This document shows, one piece after another, positions 52,788 to 61,819 of a stretch of DNA of 64,000 bases. The stretch is from assembly GCA_028277885.1 (NCBI GenBank), contig JANQFK010000077.1, forward strand, positions 23,275 through 87,274, in the 5' to 3' direction. Position 1 is the first letter of the stretch; every line of letters begins with the position of its first letter. The position numbers and the translations under genes are program-made. Source of the stretch: Myxococcota bacterium. GTDB lineage: Bacteria; Myxococcota_A; UBA9160; UBA6930. The notes under the pieces were generated by a model. It made no database searches, was not told the origin of the DNA, and saw only the letters and a program-made list of their open reading frames with translations.

Positions 52788-54395
52788 TCAGAAGATCGCG
52801 GGCGTTTCGCCGTCGAAGGCGATGCCCTCCCAAGCCTCGCGATCCTCGCCCGCCGGGTCTGCGGCTAGGCGAGACTCGACGTCGAGGAGCATGGTCGCGC
52901 GGTCGTTCGGCTCGTAGACGGGCCACGCAGGGAGACCGGGCCCGTTGGGGTTTCCCGTGTGGGCGAACTGGATCCACGCGTCCTGCATGTGATCTGCGAG
53001 GGACTGGGGGAGGTCGCCTCCCATCCACTCGAGGACTCCGTCGGCTTGGAACGTGTGGAAGACGAAGGGGACGTCGAAACCGTGGGCCGAGCCGAAGAGG
53101 CCGTCCTGTACCGGTGAGCTCCAGGTGAAGAGGTACATCCAGCTCGGTGCACCACTCGCGGCGCGTGCCTCCGCGATGCGGACGTGCGGAATGCGGAACA
53201 GGAAGTCCGAGGCGGCGTCGAGCGTGATGTCGCCAGGGGTCGCCTCCGGGCGACGCATCGCATAGTCCGCAGCGATGTCCTCGGTCGAGTCTCCGAGGAA
53301 GCTCTCGATCCAGGGGAAGAGCTTGACCACCTCAGAGAGGGGGATGGCTTGGAGGAAGGGCAGCCAGGTGAGCCACAAGCGTGCTTCGTCTCGGGTCGTT
53401 CCATGCAGGAGCGGTACCTCCGCGCCGCTCCCCTCGGCGATGGCTGCGAGGGGCGGCTGGAGAAGGCTCGTGCCGTCCACCACCGGCCCGTAGAGCCAGT
53501 CCGTGACCCACACGTCGTTCTCGAGAGCCTCCTCGGCGGCGAGGATCTCCTCGGTCGTCAAGGCGCGCAGGCCCTCGATGTCGTTCACGCCCGCGAAGTT
53601 CATGAAGCGCCGGGTTACCGAATCGGCGTAGGTGGTGCTGCGTACGGTATTCGCCGCGCCGCTCTGGGCGATCGCCTTGTGGAACAACCCCTGGGCCCGC
53701 GGCATCGTGAGCAAGGAGACGACGCTCATGCTGCCCGCCGACTCCCCGAAGAGTGTCACGTTGTCTGGGTCGCCACCGAAGGCAGCGATGTTGTCGCGCA
53801 CCCATCGGAGAGCGGCGATCTGATCGAGCAGGCCGAGGTTTCCGCTCTCCGCGTACTCCGGGCCGGAGACGTCGCCGAGGTAGAGGAAGCCGAGAGGTCC
53901 GAGGCGGTAGTTCACCGAGACGAGGACTACGTCGCCCCGCCGGGCGAAGGTCTCGCCGTCGTACCAATCGACGAAGCTCCCCTCGTGGGTCCAGCCGCCG
54001 CCGTGCACGTAGACCATCACGGGGCGGCGGCCCGCGTCGGGCTCGGGCGTCCAGATATCCAGCGTCAGCACGTCCTCGGACTGACGGAAGCTCCCACCCG
54101 TCTGCGGCGCGGCGGGGCCGAAGAAGAAGGCGGGGAAGGCCCCGTCGAGATCGGGCCCGTTGGAGGGGAAGCGATCGCCCCAAGGCAGTGGCGGCCGGGG
54201 GGGCTTCCAGCGCAGAGCGCCGATGGGGGGCGCAGCGAAGGGAACTCCGAGGAACCGCTCGATCCCGCTCGAGAGGCGATCGCCGACCACGCGGCCCAGC
54301 CCCGTGTCCACGATGACGATCTCCCGGTCACACGCGCTTCCGAACAGCAGGACCAGAAGAGCGATCCCGAACTGCAAGCCAAGACGAACGAGCAT
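52788..54395 (-). CDS. Type B carboxylesterase lipoprotein
   Basis: 535 aa from ATG 54395 (GTG 54407 abuts the operator and is less likely). Signal peptide and lipobox LLFGSAC. Carboxylesterase/cholinesterase-like fold: oxyanion VYVHGGGWTHEGS, nucleophile TLFGESAGSMSVV, acid GTTRDEARLW and His in SAHGFDVPFVFHTF. A broad-specificity ester hydrolase secreted to the envelope. It lies in att-bounded cassette 1 with a divergent TetR gene; a perfect palindrome between them should control both. Confidence 0.9.
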   Translation of the reverse strand: MLVRLGLQFGIALLVLLFGSACDREIVIVDTGLGRVVGDRLSSGIERFLGVPFAAPPIGALRWKPPRPPLPWGDRFPSNGPDLDGAFPAFFFGPAAPQTGGSFRQSEDVLTLDIWTPEPDAGRRPVMVYVHGGGWTHEGSFVDWYDGETFARRGDVVLVSVNYRLGPLGFLYLGDVSGPEYAESGNLGLLDQIAALRWVRDNIAAFGGDPDNVTLFGESAGSMSVVSLLTMPRAQGLFHKAIAQSGAANTVRSTTYADSVTRRFMNFAGVNDIEGLRALTTEEILAAEEALENDVWVTDWLYGPVVDGTSLLQPPLAAIAEGSGAEVPLLHGTTRDEARLWLTWLPFLQAIPLSEVVKLFPWIESFLGDSTEDIAADYAMRRPEATPGDITLDAASDFLFRIPHVRIAEARAASGAPSWMYLFTWSSPVQDGLFGSAHGFDVPFVFHTFQADGVLEWMGGDLPQSLADHMQDAWIQFAHTGNPNGPGLPAWPVYEPNDRATMLLDVESRLAADPAGEDREAWEGIAFDGETPAIF

Positions 54396-54407
54396 TGCCG
54401 TCCTCAC

Positions 54408-54433
54408 GTAGATTTTCTAAAATGAAAATCTAC
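54408..54433. promoter_or_regulatory. Perfect TetR-type operator palindrome
   Basis: GTAGATTTT-N8-AAAATCTAC, 9-bp perfect arms, in the gap between the divergent carboxylesterase and TetR genes. Size and position fit a TetR dimer operator overlapping the esterase promoter. Confidence 0.75.
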
Positions 54434-54483
54434 TCCACCACGATCGGCCGATCAAGGCCCTTGGGGTCCCCGGGGGAGGGGCA

Positions 54484-55074
54484 GTGGCAAGACCGAGTGT
54501 GGCCCGCGAGCGACGCGCCCAGATCCTGAATGCCTTCGCCGACTGCATCCGCGAGTACGGTCTGGCCGGAAGCTCCCTCGAGCGGATCGCCGAGCGGGCC
54601 GGCGTGAAGCGCCAGATCATCCGGCACTACTTCGGGAACCGGCGCGCGGTGGCCGATGCCATGGTCGAGCTCATCGTTGACGAGACGCGCGACCGCTACG
54701 AGGCCCTGATCGCCACGCTCCCCGCAGGAAGGGATCGGCGCACTCTTCTGCTCGACTACCTCTTCGGAGGTGCGTTCGACGATGATCTGGAGGACAACGT
54801 CTTCGTCGACGAGCTGGTTGCCGCGAGCCACCGCGACCCGGAGCTGCGCGCGCGCCTGCTGGGGATCTATCGGCTCTTCGAGGATCTGGCCACCGCCGAA
54901 CTCGCCGCGTTCTACCCGCGTGCGCCGAAGTCACGGTGCCGCGAAGTCGCGCACGCCATGATGTGCATGGCCGTCTCCCACGCGGGTATGTTGGCCATCG
55001 GCTTCCCCCGGAAGCGGAGTCGCGCCGTGCGCCAAGCTGCCGACATCCTCGTCGATTCGCTGGCCGACTCGTAG
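54484..55074 (+). CDS. TetR/AcrR family regulator of the carboxylesterase cassette
   Basis: 196 aa from GTG 54484 behind GGGGGAGGGG. HTH: SSLERIAERAGVKRQIIRHY (about residues 31-50). The C-terminal domain is helical, with FVDELVAASHRDPELRARLL. Divergent from the esterase over the perfect palindrome. It ends eleven bases before att-like copy B, at the edge of cassette 1. Confidence 0.88.
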   Translation: MARPSVARERRAQILNAFADCIREYGLAGSSLERIAERAGVKRQIIRHYFGNRRAVADAMVELIVDETRDRYEALIATLPAGRDRRTLLLDYLFGGAFDDDLEDNVFVDELVAASHRDPELRARLLGIYRLFEDLATAELAAFYPRAPKSRCREVAHAMMCMAVSHAGMLAIGFPRKRSRAVRQAADILVDSLADS

Positions 55075-55084
55075 CACCGAGGAA

Positions 55085-55206
55085 TGGTTCTGGGTTCGAG
55101 TCCCAGGCGGCCCACCAGGAAGTCGGCGGAGGGGCTGGGGAATCGGGCGACTCGCGACCCGGCGCATCTCGGGACTGTGGCCGGGGTGGAGACGATTCTG
55201 GGTGGG
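55085..55206 (+). repeat. att-like repeat B
   Basis: 39 bp (55085-55123, TGGTTCTGGGTTCGAGTCCC onward to GGAAGT) identical to the tRNA-Lys 3' end, then CGGACTGTGGCCGGGGTGGA-like flank (GGGACTGTGGCCGGGGTGGA at 55171-55190). It lacks the acceptor 5' strand and D-arm, so it is not a tRNA gene. Confidence 0.8.
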
Positions 55207-55350
55207 TGCTTGCCTCGAACCACGCCTGAGTTGAGGACGCCTTCAGCAACAGCTAGGCGACCACGACGCTACCTGTCCTCCAGCTCAAGTGTCTCGATTG
55301 CGGCAAAGTGGAGTTGCCCCGCTTCCGTGGACGGTTGATCGCTTAGGTTC

Positions 55351-56199
55351 TCATGCTTCCAGGGCCTGCTGACGTTCGTACTCCAGCGGTGAGGCGTACG
55401 CCAGGCTCGAGTGCCTGCGGTGCGGGTTGTACCAGCCCTCGATGAAGTCGAAGACCGCCATCCGGGCCTCCGCCTGGGTCCGGAACCGCTTGCGATCGAG
55501 CAGCTCGCATTCGAGCGTTGCGAAGAAGCTCTCACACATCGCGTTGTCGTAGCAGTCGGCCACGGATCCCATGGAGGGCCGCACGCCGGCCTCCTTGCAG
55601 CGCAGGCCGAACGCGATCGACGTGTACTGGCAGCCCTGGTCCGAGTGGTGCACGACCTGCTCGGGCTTCCGCTGCCAGAGCGCCATGTTGAGCGCGTCGA
55701 GCACGAGCTCGGTCCGCAGGTGGTTTGCCATCGCCCAGCCCACGACGCGGCGGCTCCAGGCATCGAGCACCACGGCCAGGTAGAGGAAACCCGCCCAGGT
55801 GGGGATGTACGTGATGTCCGCGACCCAGAGGCGATCGGGCCCTTCGGACGAGAAGTCCCGCTCGACCAGGTCCGGCGCGGGTCTCGCATCGCGATCCCGC
55901 TTCGTGGTCCAGGTGCGCTTCCGACGGCTGGCGCCCTCGAGCCGGGCGCGTCGCATCAGTCGAGCCACCCGCTTGCGACCCACGCGAGTCCCCTGAGCGC
56001 GGAGCTCGGCGTGCACCCGGGGAACCCCGTAGGTCGCTCGGGATCGCTCGTGGATCGCCTCGATCTGGTCTTGGAGCACCGCGTCGGCCTTCGACCGCTC
56101 CGAGGGCTCCCGGCTTCGCCACGCGTAGTACCCGCTGGCGGAGACCTCCAGCATCCGGCACATCGTGGCGACCCGGTGCGTGGCCTGGTGCTGGCTCAT
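55351..56199 (-). CDS. IS3-family transposase OrfB (DDE catalytic domain)
   Basis: 282 aa. An HTH_21-like segment (IEAIHERSRATYGVPRVHAE) is followed by the rve integrase core: D in LWVADITYIPT, D in VVHHSDQGCQYTS and E in DNAMCESFFATLE with K/R spacing DRKRF. YNPHRRHSSLAYASPLEYE closes it. Catalytic residues intact. Normally made as an OrfAB fusion through a -1 frameshift. Confidence 0.95.
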   Translation of the reverse strand: MSQHQATHRVATMCRMLEVSASGYYAWRSREPSERSKADAVLQDQIEAIHERSRATYGVPRVHAELRAQGTRVGRKRVARLMRRARLEGASRRKRTWTTKRDRDARPAPDLVERDFSSEGPDRLWVADITYIPTWAGFLYLAVVLDAWSRRVVGWAMANHLRTELVLDALNMALWQRKPEQVVHHSDQGCQYTSIAFGLRCKEAGVRPSMGSVADCYDNAMCESFFATLECELLDRKRFRTQAEARMAVFDFIEGWYNPHRRHSSLAYASPLEYERQQALEA

Positions 56200-56546
56200 G
56201 AACTCGAACGCCCTTTGGGCGTCGAGCCGGTCTCCTGAGCGAACCAGGCCGCGGCTTTTTTCAGGATCTCCTTCTCCTCGCGGAGAACCCGAACCTCGCG
56301 CCGCAGCCGGCGCAACTCTTCCTTCTCGTCCGTCGTCAGCCCGTCCTCGCGGACGCCCTCATCCTGCTCGGCCTGGCGCACCCAGTTCCAGATCGACTGG
56401 GCCGTCGGCTCGAACTCCCGGGACAGCTCCTCGGGCGTCCTCCCCGCCCGGACCAGCTCCACCATCCGCTGCCGGAACTCCGGCGGGTACGGCGGGCGAC
56501 TCTTCGGCATCGTGGACTCCTCCTCCCCAAGTGTGGGGAAGTCCAC
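56196..56546 (-). CDS. IS3-family transposase OrfA (HTH)
   Basis: 116 aa. N-terminal HTH (YPPEFRQRMVELVRAGRTPE, SIWNWVRQAE) and leucine-zipper helix (LRRLRREVRVLREEKEILKK). The AAAAAAG slippery heptamer (complement of 56255-56261) lies in ILKKAAAW and would give the OrfAB fusion by -1 frameshift. OrfB begins four bases before the OrfA stop. Confidence 0.93.
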   Translation of the reverse strand: MDFPTLGEEESTMPKSRPPYPPEFRQRMVELVRAGRTPEELSREFEPTAQSIWNWVRQAEQDEGVREDGLTTDEKEELRRLRREVRVLREEKEILKKAAAWFAQETGSTPKGRSSS

Positions 56547-56565
56547 GAAACCGGGTCAACTCCAC

Positions 56566-57115
56566 CCCGAGATGGGGCCGAACCGGAGTATGCCGTTCAG
56601 CCTATTTTAGATTGCTCAGTGCGATGCACATGGCTGCAACTTCGCTGATCTTGAGCCCATCGAGACCGCCATCGAGCGCTACTTCGTCGACGCATATCAC
56701 GAGCTTTGCAGCGTCGCGGTTGATCTGGGAGTCGCTGCGACGCCGGATCCGCTTCTGGTTCACGAGGGTCTGGAGCATGTTGCGCGCGAGCGTTGCGCGC
56801 AGCCCCGGCGAGGCGCGTCGCCAGTCTCCGAGGGTATCGGTCGGGGCGAGAGAACTCCCAGCGCGGATGGACGTAAGGCGACCAGGATCAGAACCAATCG
56901 CATCAGAGTTCTGCCTTCGTCAAGGCCCGGCATGGCAACTCGAAGCGGCCGGGTCGGGCCGAACGCCGCCACCAGACGGCCCCTTCCCGTGCCATCATTC
57001 CACCACGAGCACTACCGGCCGGTCAACGGGCCCCTCAGGGGATAGAGAACGCCCGAGCCAGCCGGTCAAGCGCGGATCCCGGCGAGTGGCGGGTCCCCGC
57101 GGAGGAGACTCTCGC
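56566..57115. other. Gene-free stretch beside the IS element
   Basis: 550 bases with no supported gene. Base composition drops relative to the backbone. No clear hairpin or repeat apart from the ribosome site GGAGGAGA at the right end that serves the small membrane protein gene. Confidence 0.5.
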
Positions 57116-57356
57116 ATGGCAAAGTACGACGATGAGCTTGGGCTAGACGAACCGATCGGCCTTAACGAGATCTCACGGCAGCTTGATGCGATCGACGACA
57201 AGCTCCACCCCCTCCCTTCACGACATTGCTCAAAGACTCGACGAGCTAGGCGACGGATCGCGGCCCCTGGCCTCATCAGGCGGCTCCGTGGCGACCTTCC
57301 CGCTGTGGATCATAGTCGTCCTGCTGACCCTCATCCTCTTCACGCTCGCACGGTGA
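57116..57356 (+). pseudogene. Small C-tail-anchored membrane protein interrupted by one extra C in a C5 run
   Basis: ATG 57116 follows a good GGAGGAGA site. The first frame encodes MAKYDDELGLDEPIGLNEIS and continues to RQLDAIDDKLHP. After the CCCCC at 57208-57212 a +1-shifted frame continues coherently (SLHDIAQRLDELGDG, then the TM helix FPLWIIVVLLTLILFTLAR and TGA 57354). Removing one C restores a single 79-residue acidic, helical, C-tail-anchored protein. So it is a recent frameshift, a sequencing error or a slippery site. Function unknown. Confidence 0.6.
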
Positions 57357-57615
57357 GGTGTCTCTCTTGAATGGAGGCGATTCCTGCATCGACCGCCGCG
57401 GCAGCACGCGGGCCTCCTTCGACCTTTGGCTCGCGAGCCGCTCCAGATTTTGGGCTACGCGGCTCAGCAGCTCCCGCAGTTACTGGTTCTAGCCGTGGAG
57501 CTGGCCGGATAGGGTGGTGGGGCCGTAGGCGTCGAGGTCGAGTGATCGGAAGTGTGTGTTCGCGTCCGGTCCCGGCTGGCCTGAGCTGGGCAGGTAGAAC
57601 CGAGGCGAGAAAGCG
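57357..57615. other. Intergenic stretch in cassette 2
   Basis: About 260 bases between the small membrane protein and a convergent unknown gene; nothing recognised. Confidence 0.4.
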
Positions 57616-58431
57616 CTAGGTAATTCGATTGCGAACTAGCTCTGCCAACGTGATGTTAGCGATCGCGTCGTGCCAGGCTTCGAAAAAGCTTCGATTCGCG
57701 TACCCATGGAGCAACTTGGATTCCAGTTCAGCGTTAAGAGCTTTCGCTAGTCGGGGAAACAATTGACCGGTAGGCGTCATGGGCGGTTGTGCTTCCATAC
57801 AGACCTGCAAAGGGCCGTGAAGCACGAAGAGAAACTCGCGAAGAGTATTGGCGTCAGGGCGCCTTTGGGAGATTAGTCTCCACGTAACGGCTTCTAGCGC
57901 AGCTACGAGTTCGATCTGCGCACGAAGATCTATCGTGGATTGTCTCTGGTATAGATTCAGTTCGCGTGCGGTTATGGTCGTTCGGGGAGACTGGAGTTGC
58001 GCGATTTGGCTAAGACTTCGGAGTAGCTTCGTCGCGCTTGAGTCAAATTCTCTGAACGACCGACGCTCAGCCTGCCGCAAGGTTTCTGCGGCGCTGAGCA
58101 TCTCCTCAGTCGCCCGTCGGAGTTCTGCAGGAGCAGACACGAGCCTCACCACCTGTGTTTTCAGGGGAGGCAAGTACCAGGGAGCACAGACCGCTGGCGC
58201 GAGGCTTAGCACTAGCCCGGCTAGCACAGGCAAGACCTGAGCGATGGAATACTGGCCCGACAGAACCAGATAGACGCTAGAGATAAGCACGCCCGCGAGC
58301 GCGATACTCGCCAGGATCGCCGTTCGAGTCGGACCATGAAGCGCCGCCTCGCTGCTCGCGAGGAACTCGAACGCTGATCGGGCAGAGGATAGAAAGTGGC
58401 GATCTGCTGACTGAGGGTCCATCGACTTCAT
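57616..58431 (-). CDS. Unrecognised two-TM helical protein of cassette 2
   Basis: 271 aa (start MKS or MDP three residues later). Two TM helices at about 38-60 (TAILASIALAGVLISSVYLV) and 66-88 (VLPVLAGLVLSLAPAVCAPW). A long soluble helical C-terminal part follows (RRATEEMLSAAETLRQAERR; IDLRAQIELVAALEAVTWRL). No catalytic motif. Base composition is clearly lower in GC than flanking backbone genes. It lies eight bases after the 142-aa membrane protein gene, so a two-gene operon of unknown role, possibly a membrane-sensing or defence pair. Confidence 0.6.
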   Translation of the reverse strand: MKSMDPQSADRHFLSSARSAFEFLASSEAALHGPTRTAILASIALAGVLISSVYLVLSGQYSIAQVLPVLAGLVLSLAPAVCAPWYLPPLKTQVVRLVSAPAELRRATEEMLSAAETLRQAERRSFREFDSSATKLLRSLSQIAQLQSPRTTITARELNLYQRQSTIDLRAQIELVAALEAVTWRLISQRRPDANTLREFLFVLHGPLQVCMEAQPPMTPTGQLFPRLAKALNAELESKLLHGYANRSFFEAWHDAIANITLAELVRNRIT

Positions 58432-58438
58432 CCCGAGG

Positions 58439-58867
58439 TTACTCGCGAGGGGAACGTGGTCCGTTCGCTGAGATCCGCTTCATTACCTCCCTGACGAACT
58501 CGGCCCTCTCTGACTGCGTTGTGGCCGCAGCGGGTTCGGGTTCAGGCTGGCTGGTGGGCGCGGCGTCGCCAGTGGGCTGCGGGGGCTGGCCGGTGAATTG
58601 CGCGTTGCGAAGCTCCCCCAACTTGAGCTTTCCCGAAATGAGGATCTCAAAAAGTATTCTCATCACGGCGTGGGCCGCTACACCAGCGAGCAACGCTACC
58701 GAACCCCAGTAGTGAACAAACTCAAGAGCTTGATGGTCTTCGGCACTGGTGATTGCTTGGATCAGAAGCCGTCCGAACCACAGCAGGCCGAGGATCGAGG
58801 CTACTCGCACCGCATCCAGGAGGGTTTCTCTTGCTATCCGGCCGATTTCTGTGAACAAACTTCCCAT
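58439..58867 (-). CDS. Unrecognised two-TM protein, first gene of the cassette 2 pair
   Basis: 142 aa. TM helices at about 20-38 (VASILGLLWFGRLLIQAI) and 52-75 (YWGSVALLAGVAAHAVMRIL), then a Pro/Gln-rich tail (GQPPQPTGDAAPTSQPEPEP) and a charged C-terminal helix. Not recognised. Same lower-GC composition as its neighbour. Confidence 0.6.
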   Translation of the reverse strand: MGSLFTEIGRIARETLLDAVRVASILGLLWFGRLLIQAITSAEDHQALEFVHYWGSVALLAGVAAHAVMRILFEILISGKLKLGELRNAQFTGQPPQPTGDAAPTSQPEPEPAAATTQSERAEFVREVMKRISANGPRSPRE

Positions 58868-59207
58868 CGAGCATCATTATGCCCCATGGCTCGTAGAAGC
58901 CCCGCCTAGGATCCTACGGGGCCGAGATCCCCCGGGGAGATGCTCTGCCCTGGGGCGCTAGTTGCTTCTTCGCAGACCCCCAGCGAGCTGATCCGACAGA
59001 CCTGCTCGGAGTAGGGCCTTCGCGAGACCAGGGCGGGAGTGAGCTAGACGCTGACGCTAGGGGTCGGGGAGGGGGTCGATAGGGGGCCTCGAATCCGGTG
59101 CCGCCTAGTGCCGTGGTGCCGTCACGGATGCCGCTCTGTGCCGCCCTACGCCGCTGCTCGCAAGGCAGCAGACGCAAGTACGTGTCGTTGCTCAGGTCTT
59201 GGACGAT
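58868..59207. other. Gene-free stretch before att-like copy C
   Basis: 340 bases, probably containing the promoter of the two-gene unit on the minus strand. No gene supported. Confidence 0.4.
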
Positions 59208-59315
59208 CTTTTAACCCGTTGGTTCTGGGTTCGAGTCCCAGGCGGCCCACCAGGAAGTCGGCGGACTTGCTGCGGAACCCCGCGCTTGGCGTGGGGACGA
59301 TTCGCGTTCGATCGA
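59208..59315 (+). repeat. att-like repeat C (51-bp perfect tRNA-Lys 3' copy)
   Basis: 59208-59258 is identical to 52566-52616, starting at the anticodon loop CTTTTAACCC and running past CCA to GGAAGT. A diverged flank follows with GGGGACGATTCGCGTTCGAT. The tRNA 5' half is missing. Confidence 0.85.
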
Positions 59316-59368
59316 ACGAGAGTGCCGGGCCGAAGCCCGGGCGCGTCGAGCCGAGGCTGGGATGTAGG

Positions 59369-61819
59369 TCAGTGCAGCCTGCGCCAACGTCTCGGGAGCC
59401 AGAGGAGCGGCGGCAGCAAGAGCACCAGCTCGGCTCCGAGGCCGCAGAAGTTCGGAGAGTTCTCGCTGTTGCGCGAGGCCTTGCCCAGGCAACCCGGATC
59501 CGGTGCCGTCTGCTGTGCGGGTGGGACGCCAGCCGAGGCGCCGCCGTCGAAGTCGATCAACCCGTCTTTGGGACCGATCTCGTTGTCGAGGCCGTCCTGG
59601 CAGCGCGGACTCTCACTGAAGTGCGTAGGACTGGCACAGCCGGGATCGTCGGGGTAATCGATCATTCCGTCAGGCGTAGGCTCGTTGTCTAGGCCGTCAT
59701 CACACGGAAGAGCCGCATCGCGTTCCGATAGATCCTCCTGATCCACGCAGCCGGGGTCTTCCGCATCGTCGGCGAGCCCATCGCCATCGTTGTCGATGCC
59801 GTCCCGACACTCGGGAATGAAGAGAGCAAGCCCCTGAGGGTTGTCTAGCCCAACGACTATCGCCTCGTAGTTCTCGGGGTCCGCGATCGACGCGCGATAG
59901 ATCGCACCATCCGTCCAGTCCGCCCAGTAGACTTCTTGTGCCGGTACATCCAATGCGAGTCCGCGCGGGTCTGTGAGTCCGCTCACTAGCGCCATCGGAC
60001 TTCCCGTTCCATCCAGCTGGCCCCACGCGATGGTCCCCAAGAGGCGATCGGACCAATAGATGCGCTGGCTATTTGGATCGATCGCAACATCTTGGGGATC
60101 GTCGACCGCGGGCTCGACAAACAGGTCCACGAGATTTCCACCGTCCTCGAAATCTCGTCGCTGGATGCTGGCGATGGGAAGAGCCGGATTCGTCTCGTCG
60201 GTGGCCGCAAGATAGAGGTACTCTTCAATCGCATCGACTGCTACGCCGAAGGATTCAGCACCGGGACCGAGATTCCTCTTGGGAGCCGGATCACCATCCA
60301 TGTCGGCGCACGAAATCGCTGCGTTGAAGCTTCCCGGATCCGTCCAGCAGACTTCGTGCGTCCGTTCGTTCAGCGCGATGCCTTCTAGTCCGTTGAAGCC
60401 GTACGCATCGCCGGTGAAGAGCGTCTCCGGCGACGTGCCATCCAGGTTGGCGCGCTGGATTCTGTCACCCGCACCCTGCACGCCGGTCGCGCAGACGTTC
60501 CAGTAGATCTTCTGATCGCCGGATGAGACGGTGATGCCCTCGGGAGTCTCATCGGGACCGAAGGAAAGGACGTCCGTAATCACTCCGTCCTGAAGGCTGC
60601 GGATCTGGCGCGTCGTACCTTGCTCCGTCCAATAGAGAAGCTCGGTCGTTGCGGTTTGGGCTGGGAGTTGATCGAAATCGACGTTGTCGAGACCGATATT
60701 GTCCTGGAGAGTCCCGAGGTTGCTCGAGTCGAAACGGATCGTCACTTCGGCGCTCTCGAGGGGCGGGTCGAAGTCGAAGCTGGTGTGGTCATCATTGGCA
60801 CCGAGAATGAGCTTGTTCGACTCGTTGTGCAGCAGCCCGCCAGCAACGTCGAGAACCTGAACCGCGTTGATCGTGTAGTTCTCGCCGCCACCACTCGACC
60901 AACCGGCAAGGTCGAATCCGTACAGCTGAACCAGATGGCCGGGGTCAGCGGTGAGCTTCAGCTCCAGAATGCCACCGCCGCCGACCTCGCCGGGGTAGAC
61001 GACGTTTGTGAGGTTGCCGTAGTCATCGTCCCAAAGGAGGGTCGGCTCGCTGTATTCGGCCACGGCATTCGGGGTGTCGGCCTCGCCCAGGTAGTGGAAA
61101 TTGTTTGCGGTGTCGTGCGGCTCGGTAACCCGATCACCATAGGACTGGCTGATCTGACTCCGGTTCGTCCCTGGCGGGGCCACGTTTGCGTCGAAAGTGA
61201 GCACGGTACCGGGCGACGTTCTGCGGACCAGGAAGTGACCGCCGAATTGTGATCCCGATATCGACGGATCGGAGTCGTTGAGCCACACGTCAACCGTCGA
61301 TGTGAGAGGCGGGTCGAGCCCGACCTTCTTCACGATGCCACGGCCCACCGAAGGGTTCGAGGGGTCGAGGTCATCGAAAAGTCCCCACGTCGACGCAGTG
61401 CCAATCTGCATGCCATTCACGCCAAGAAGCGTGAGGTGATTCGAGACGAAGTCACCCTCGACGCTGACGCTGCCAGGACAGGGTGTTGGCCCGAGGCCGA
61501 GCTTGAGAAGCAGGTCGCAGACTTCAGGGGTGGTGGCATGCCTCCAGCCGTTGGCGGCCCAGGTGTTGCCGCTACCGGCCCCGACATCGTCGTACGAAAG
61601 GCCCGTCGTCTCCGTCAGGTCGAGCCAGTCGAGACCGGTTTCCGTATCCCTAGTGATGAGTGCGTCGCCAGGTGCAGCGAGGTCAGCTTCGATCAGCTCC
61701 GAGGTCGCCGGAGACGCGAACGCGAGGATCGACATGACCATCGCGAGCGACCTACTCGTACGGGCGGAACTCAACCACCCGCTTGGGCGTTGATCGGAAG
61801 CACGGCGGAGACGACACAT
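59369..61819 (-). CDS. Large sorted surface protein with YWTD-like repeats, CxDGxDND motifs and CTERM-type tail
   Basis: 816 aa from ATG 61819 (an in-frame ATG at 61882 also exists). Signal peptide ends near FASPATS. The first domain has the LITRDTETGLDWLDLTETTG opening seen in secreted PEP/MYXO-CTERM proteins. Then a PEP-like beta-sandwich region (GILELKLTADPGHLVQLYGF), five or six LDL-receptor-like repeats (VYWADWTDGAIYRASI; RIYWSDRLLGTIAWGQLDG) and three Cys-bounded CxDGxDN...DDPGC calcium-type motifs. The end, CGLGAELVLLLPPLLWLPRR, has the Cys-Gly, hydrophobic helix and basic-end plan of myxobacterial-type sorting signals rather than VPEP. It fills cassette 3. Confidence 0.75.
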   Translation of the reverse strand: MCRLRRASDQRPSGWLSSARTSRSLAMVMSILAFASPATSELIEADLAAPGDALITRDTETGLDWLDLTETTGLSYDDVGAGSGNTWAANGWRHATTPEVCDLLLKLGLGPTPCPGSVSVEGDFVSNHLTLLGVNGMQIGTASTWGLFDDLDPSNPSVGRGIVKKVGLDPPLTSTVDVWLNDSDPSISGSQFGGHFLVRRTSPGTVLTFDANVAPPGTNRSQISQSYGDRVTEPHDTANNFHYLGEADTPNAVAEYSEPTLLWDDDYGNLTNVVYPGEVGGGGILELKLTADPGHLVQLYGFDLAGWSSGGGENYTINAVQVLDVAGGLLHNESNKLILGANDDHTSFDFDPPLESAEVTIRFDSSNLGTLQDNIGLDNVDFDQLPAQTATTELLYWTEQGTTRQIRSLQDGVITDVLSFGPDETPEGITVSSGDQKIYWNVCATGVQGAGDRIQRANLDGTSPETLFTGDAYGFNGLEGIALNERTHEVCWTDPGSFNAAISCADMDGDPAPKRNLGPGAESFGVAVDAIEEYLYLAATDETNPALPIASIQRRDFEDGGNLVDLFVEPAVDDPQDVAIDPNSQRIYWSDRLLGTIAWGQLDGTGSPMALVSGLTDPRGLALDVPAQEVYWADWTDGAIYRASIADPENYEAIVVGLDNPQGLALFIPECRDGIDNDGDGLADDAEDPGCVDQEDLSERDAALPCDDGLDNEPTPDGMIDYPDDPGCASPTHFSESPRCQDGLDNEIGPKDGLIDFDGGASAGVPPAQQTAPDPGCLGKASRNSENSPNFCGLGAELVLLLPPLLWLPRRWRRLH

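Larger units (their letters stand above)
55308..56565. mobile_element. IS3-family insertion sequence (1258 bp)
   Basis: Inverted ends 55308-55332 and 56541-56565 match at 22 of 25 positions and begin TGGAGTTG. They enclose orfA and orfB in the usual IS3 arrangement with a slippery A6G. No target-site duplication is obvious on either side. It sits in cassette 2 between att-like copies B and C. Confidence 0.85.

Noticed and set aside
55300..56575. Target-site duplication of the IS3 element
   Set aside because: Bases flanking the two inverted ends do not match, so none is claimed.
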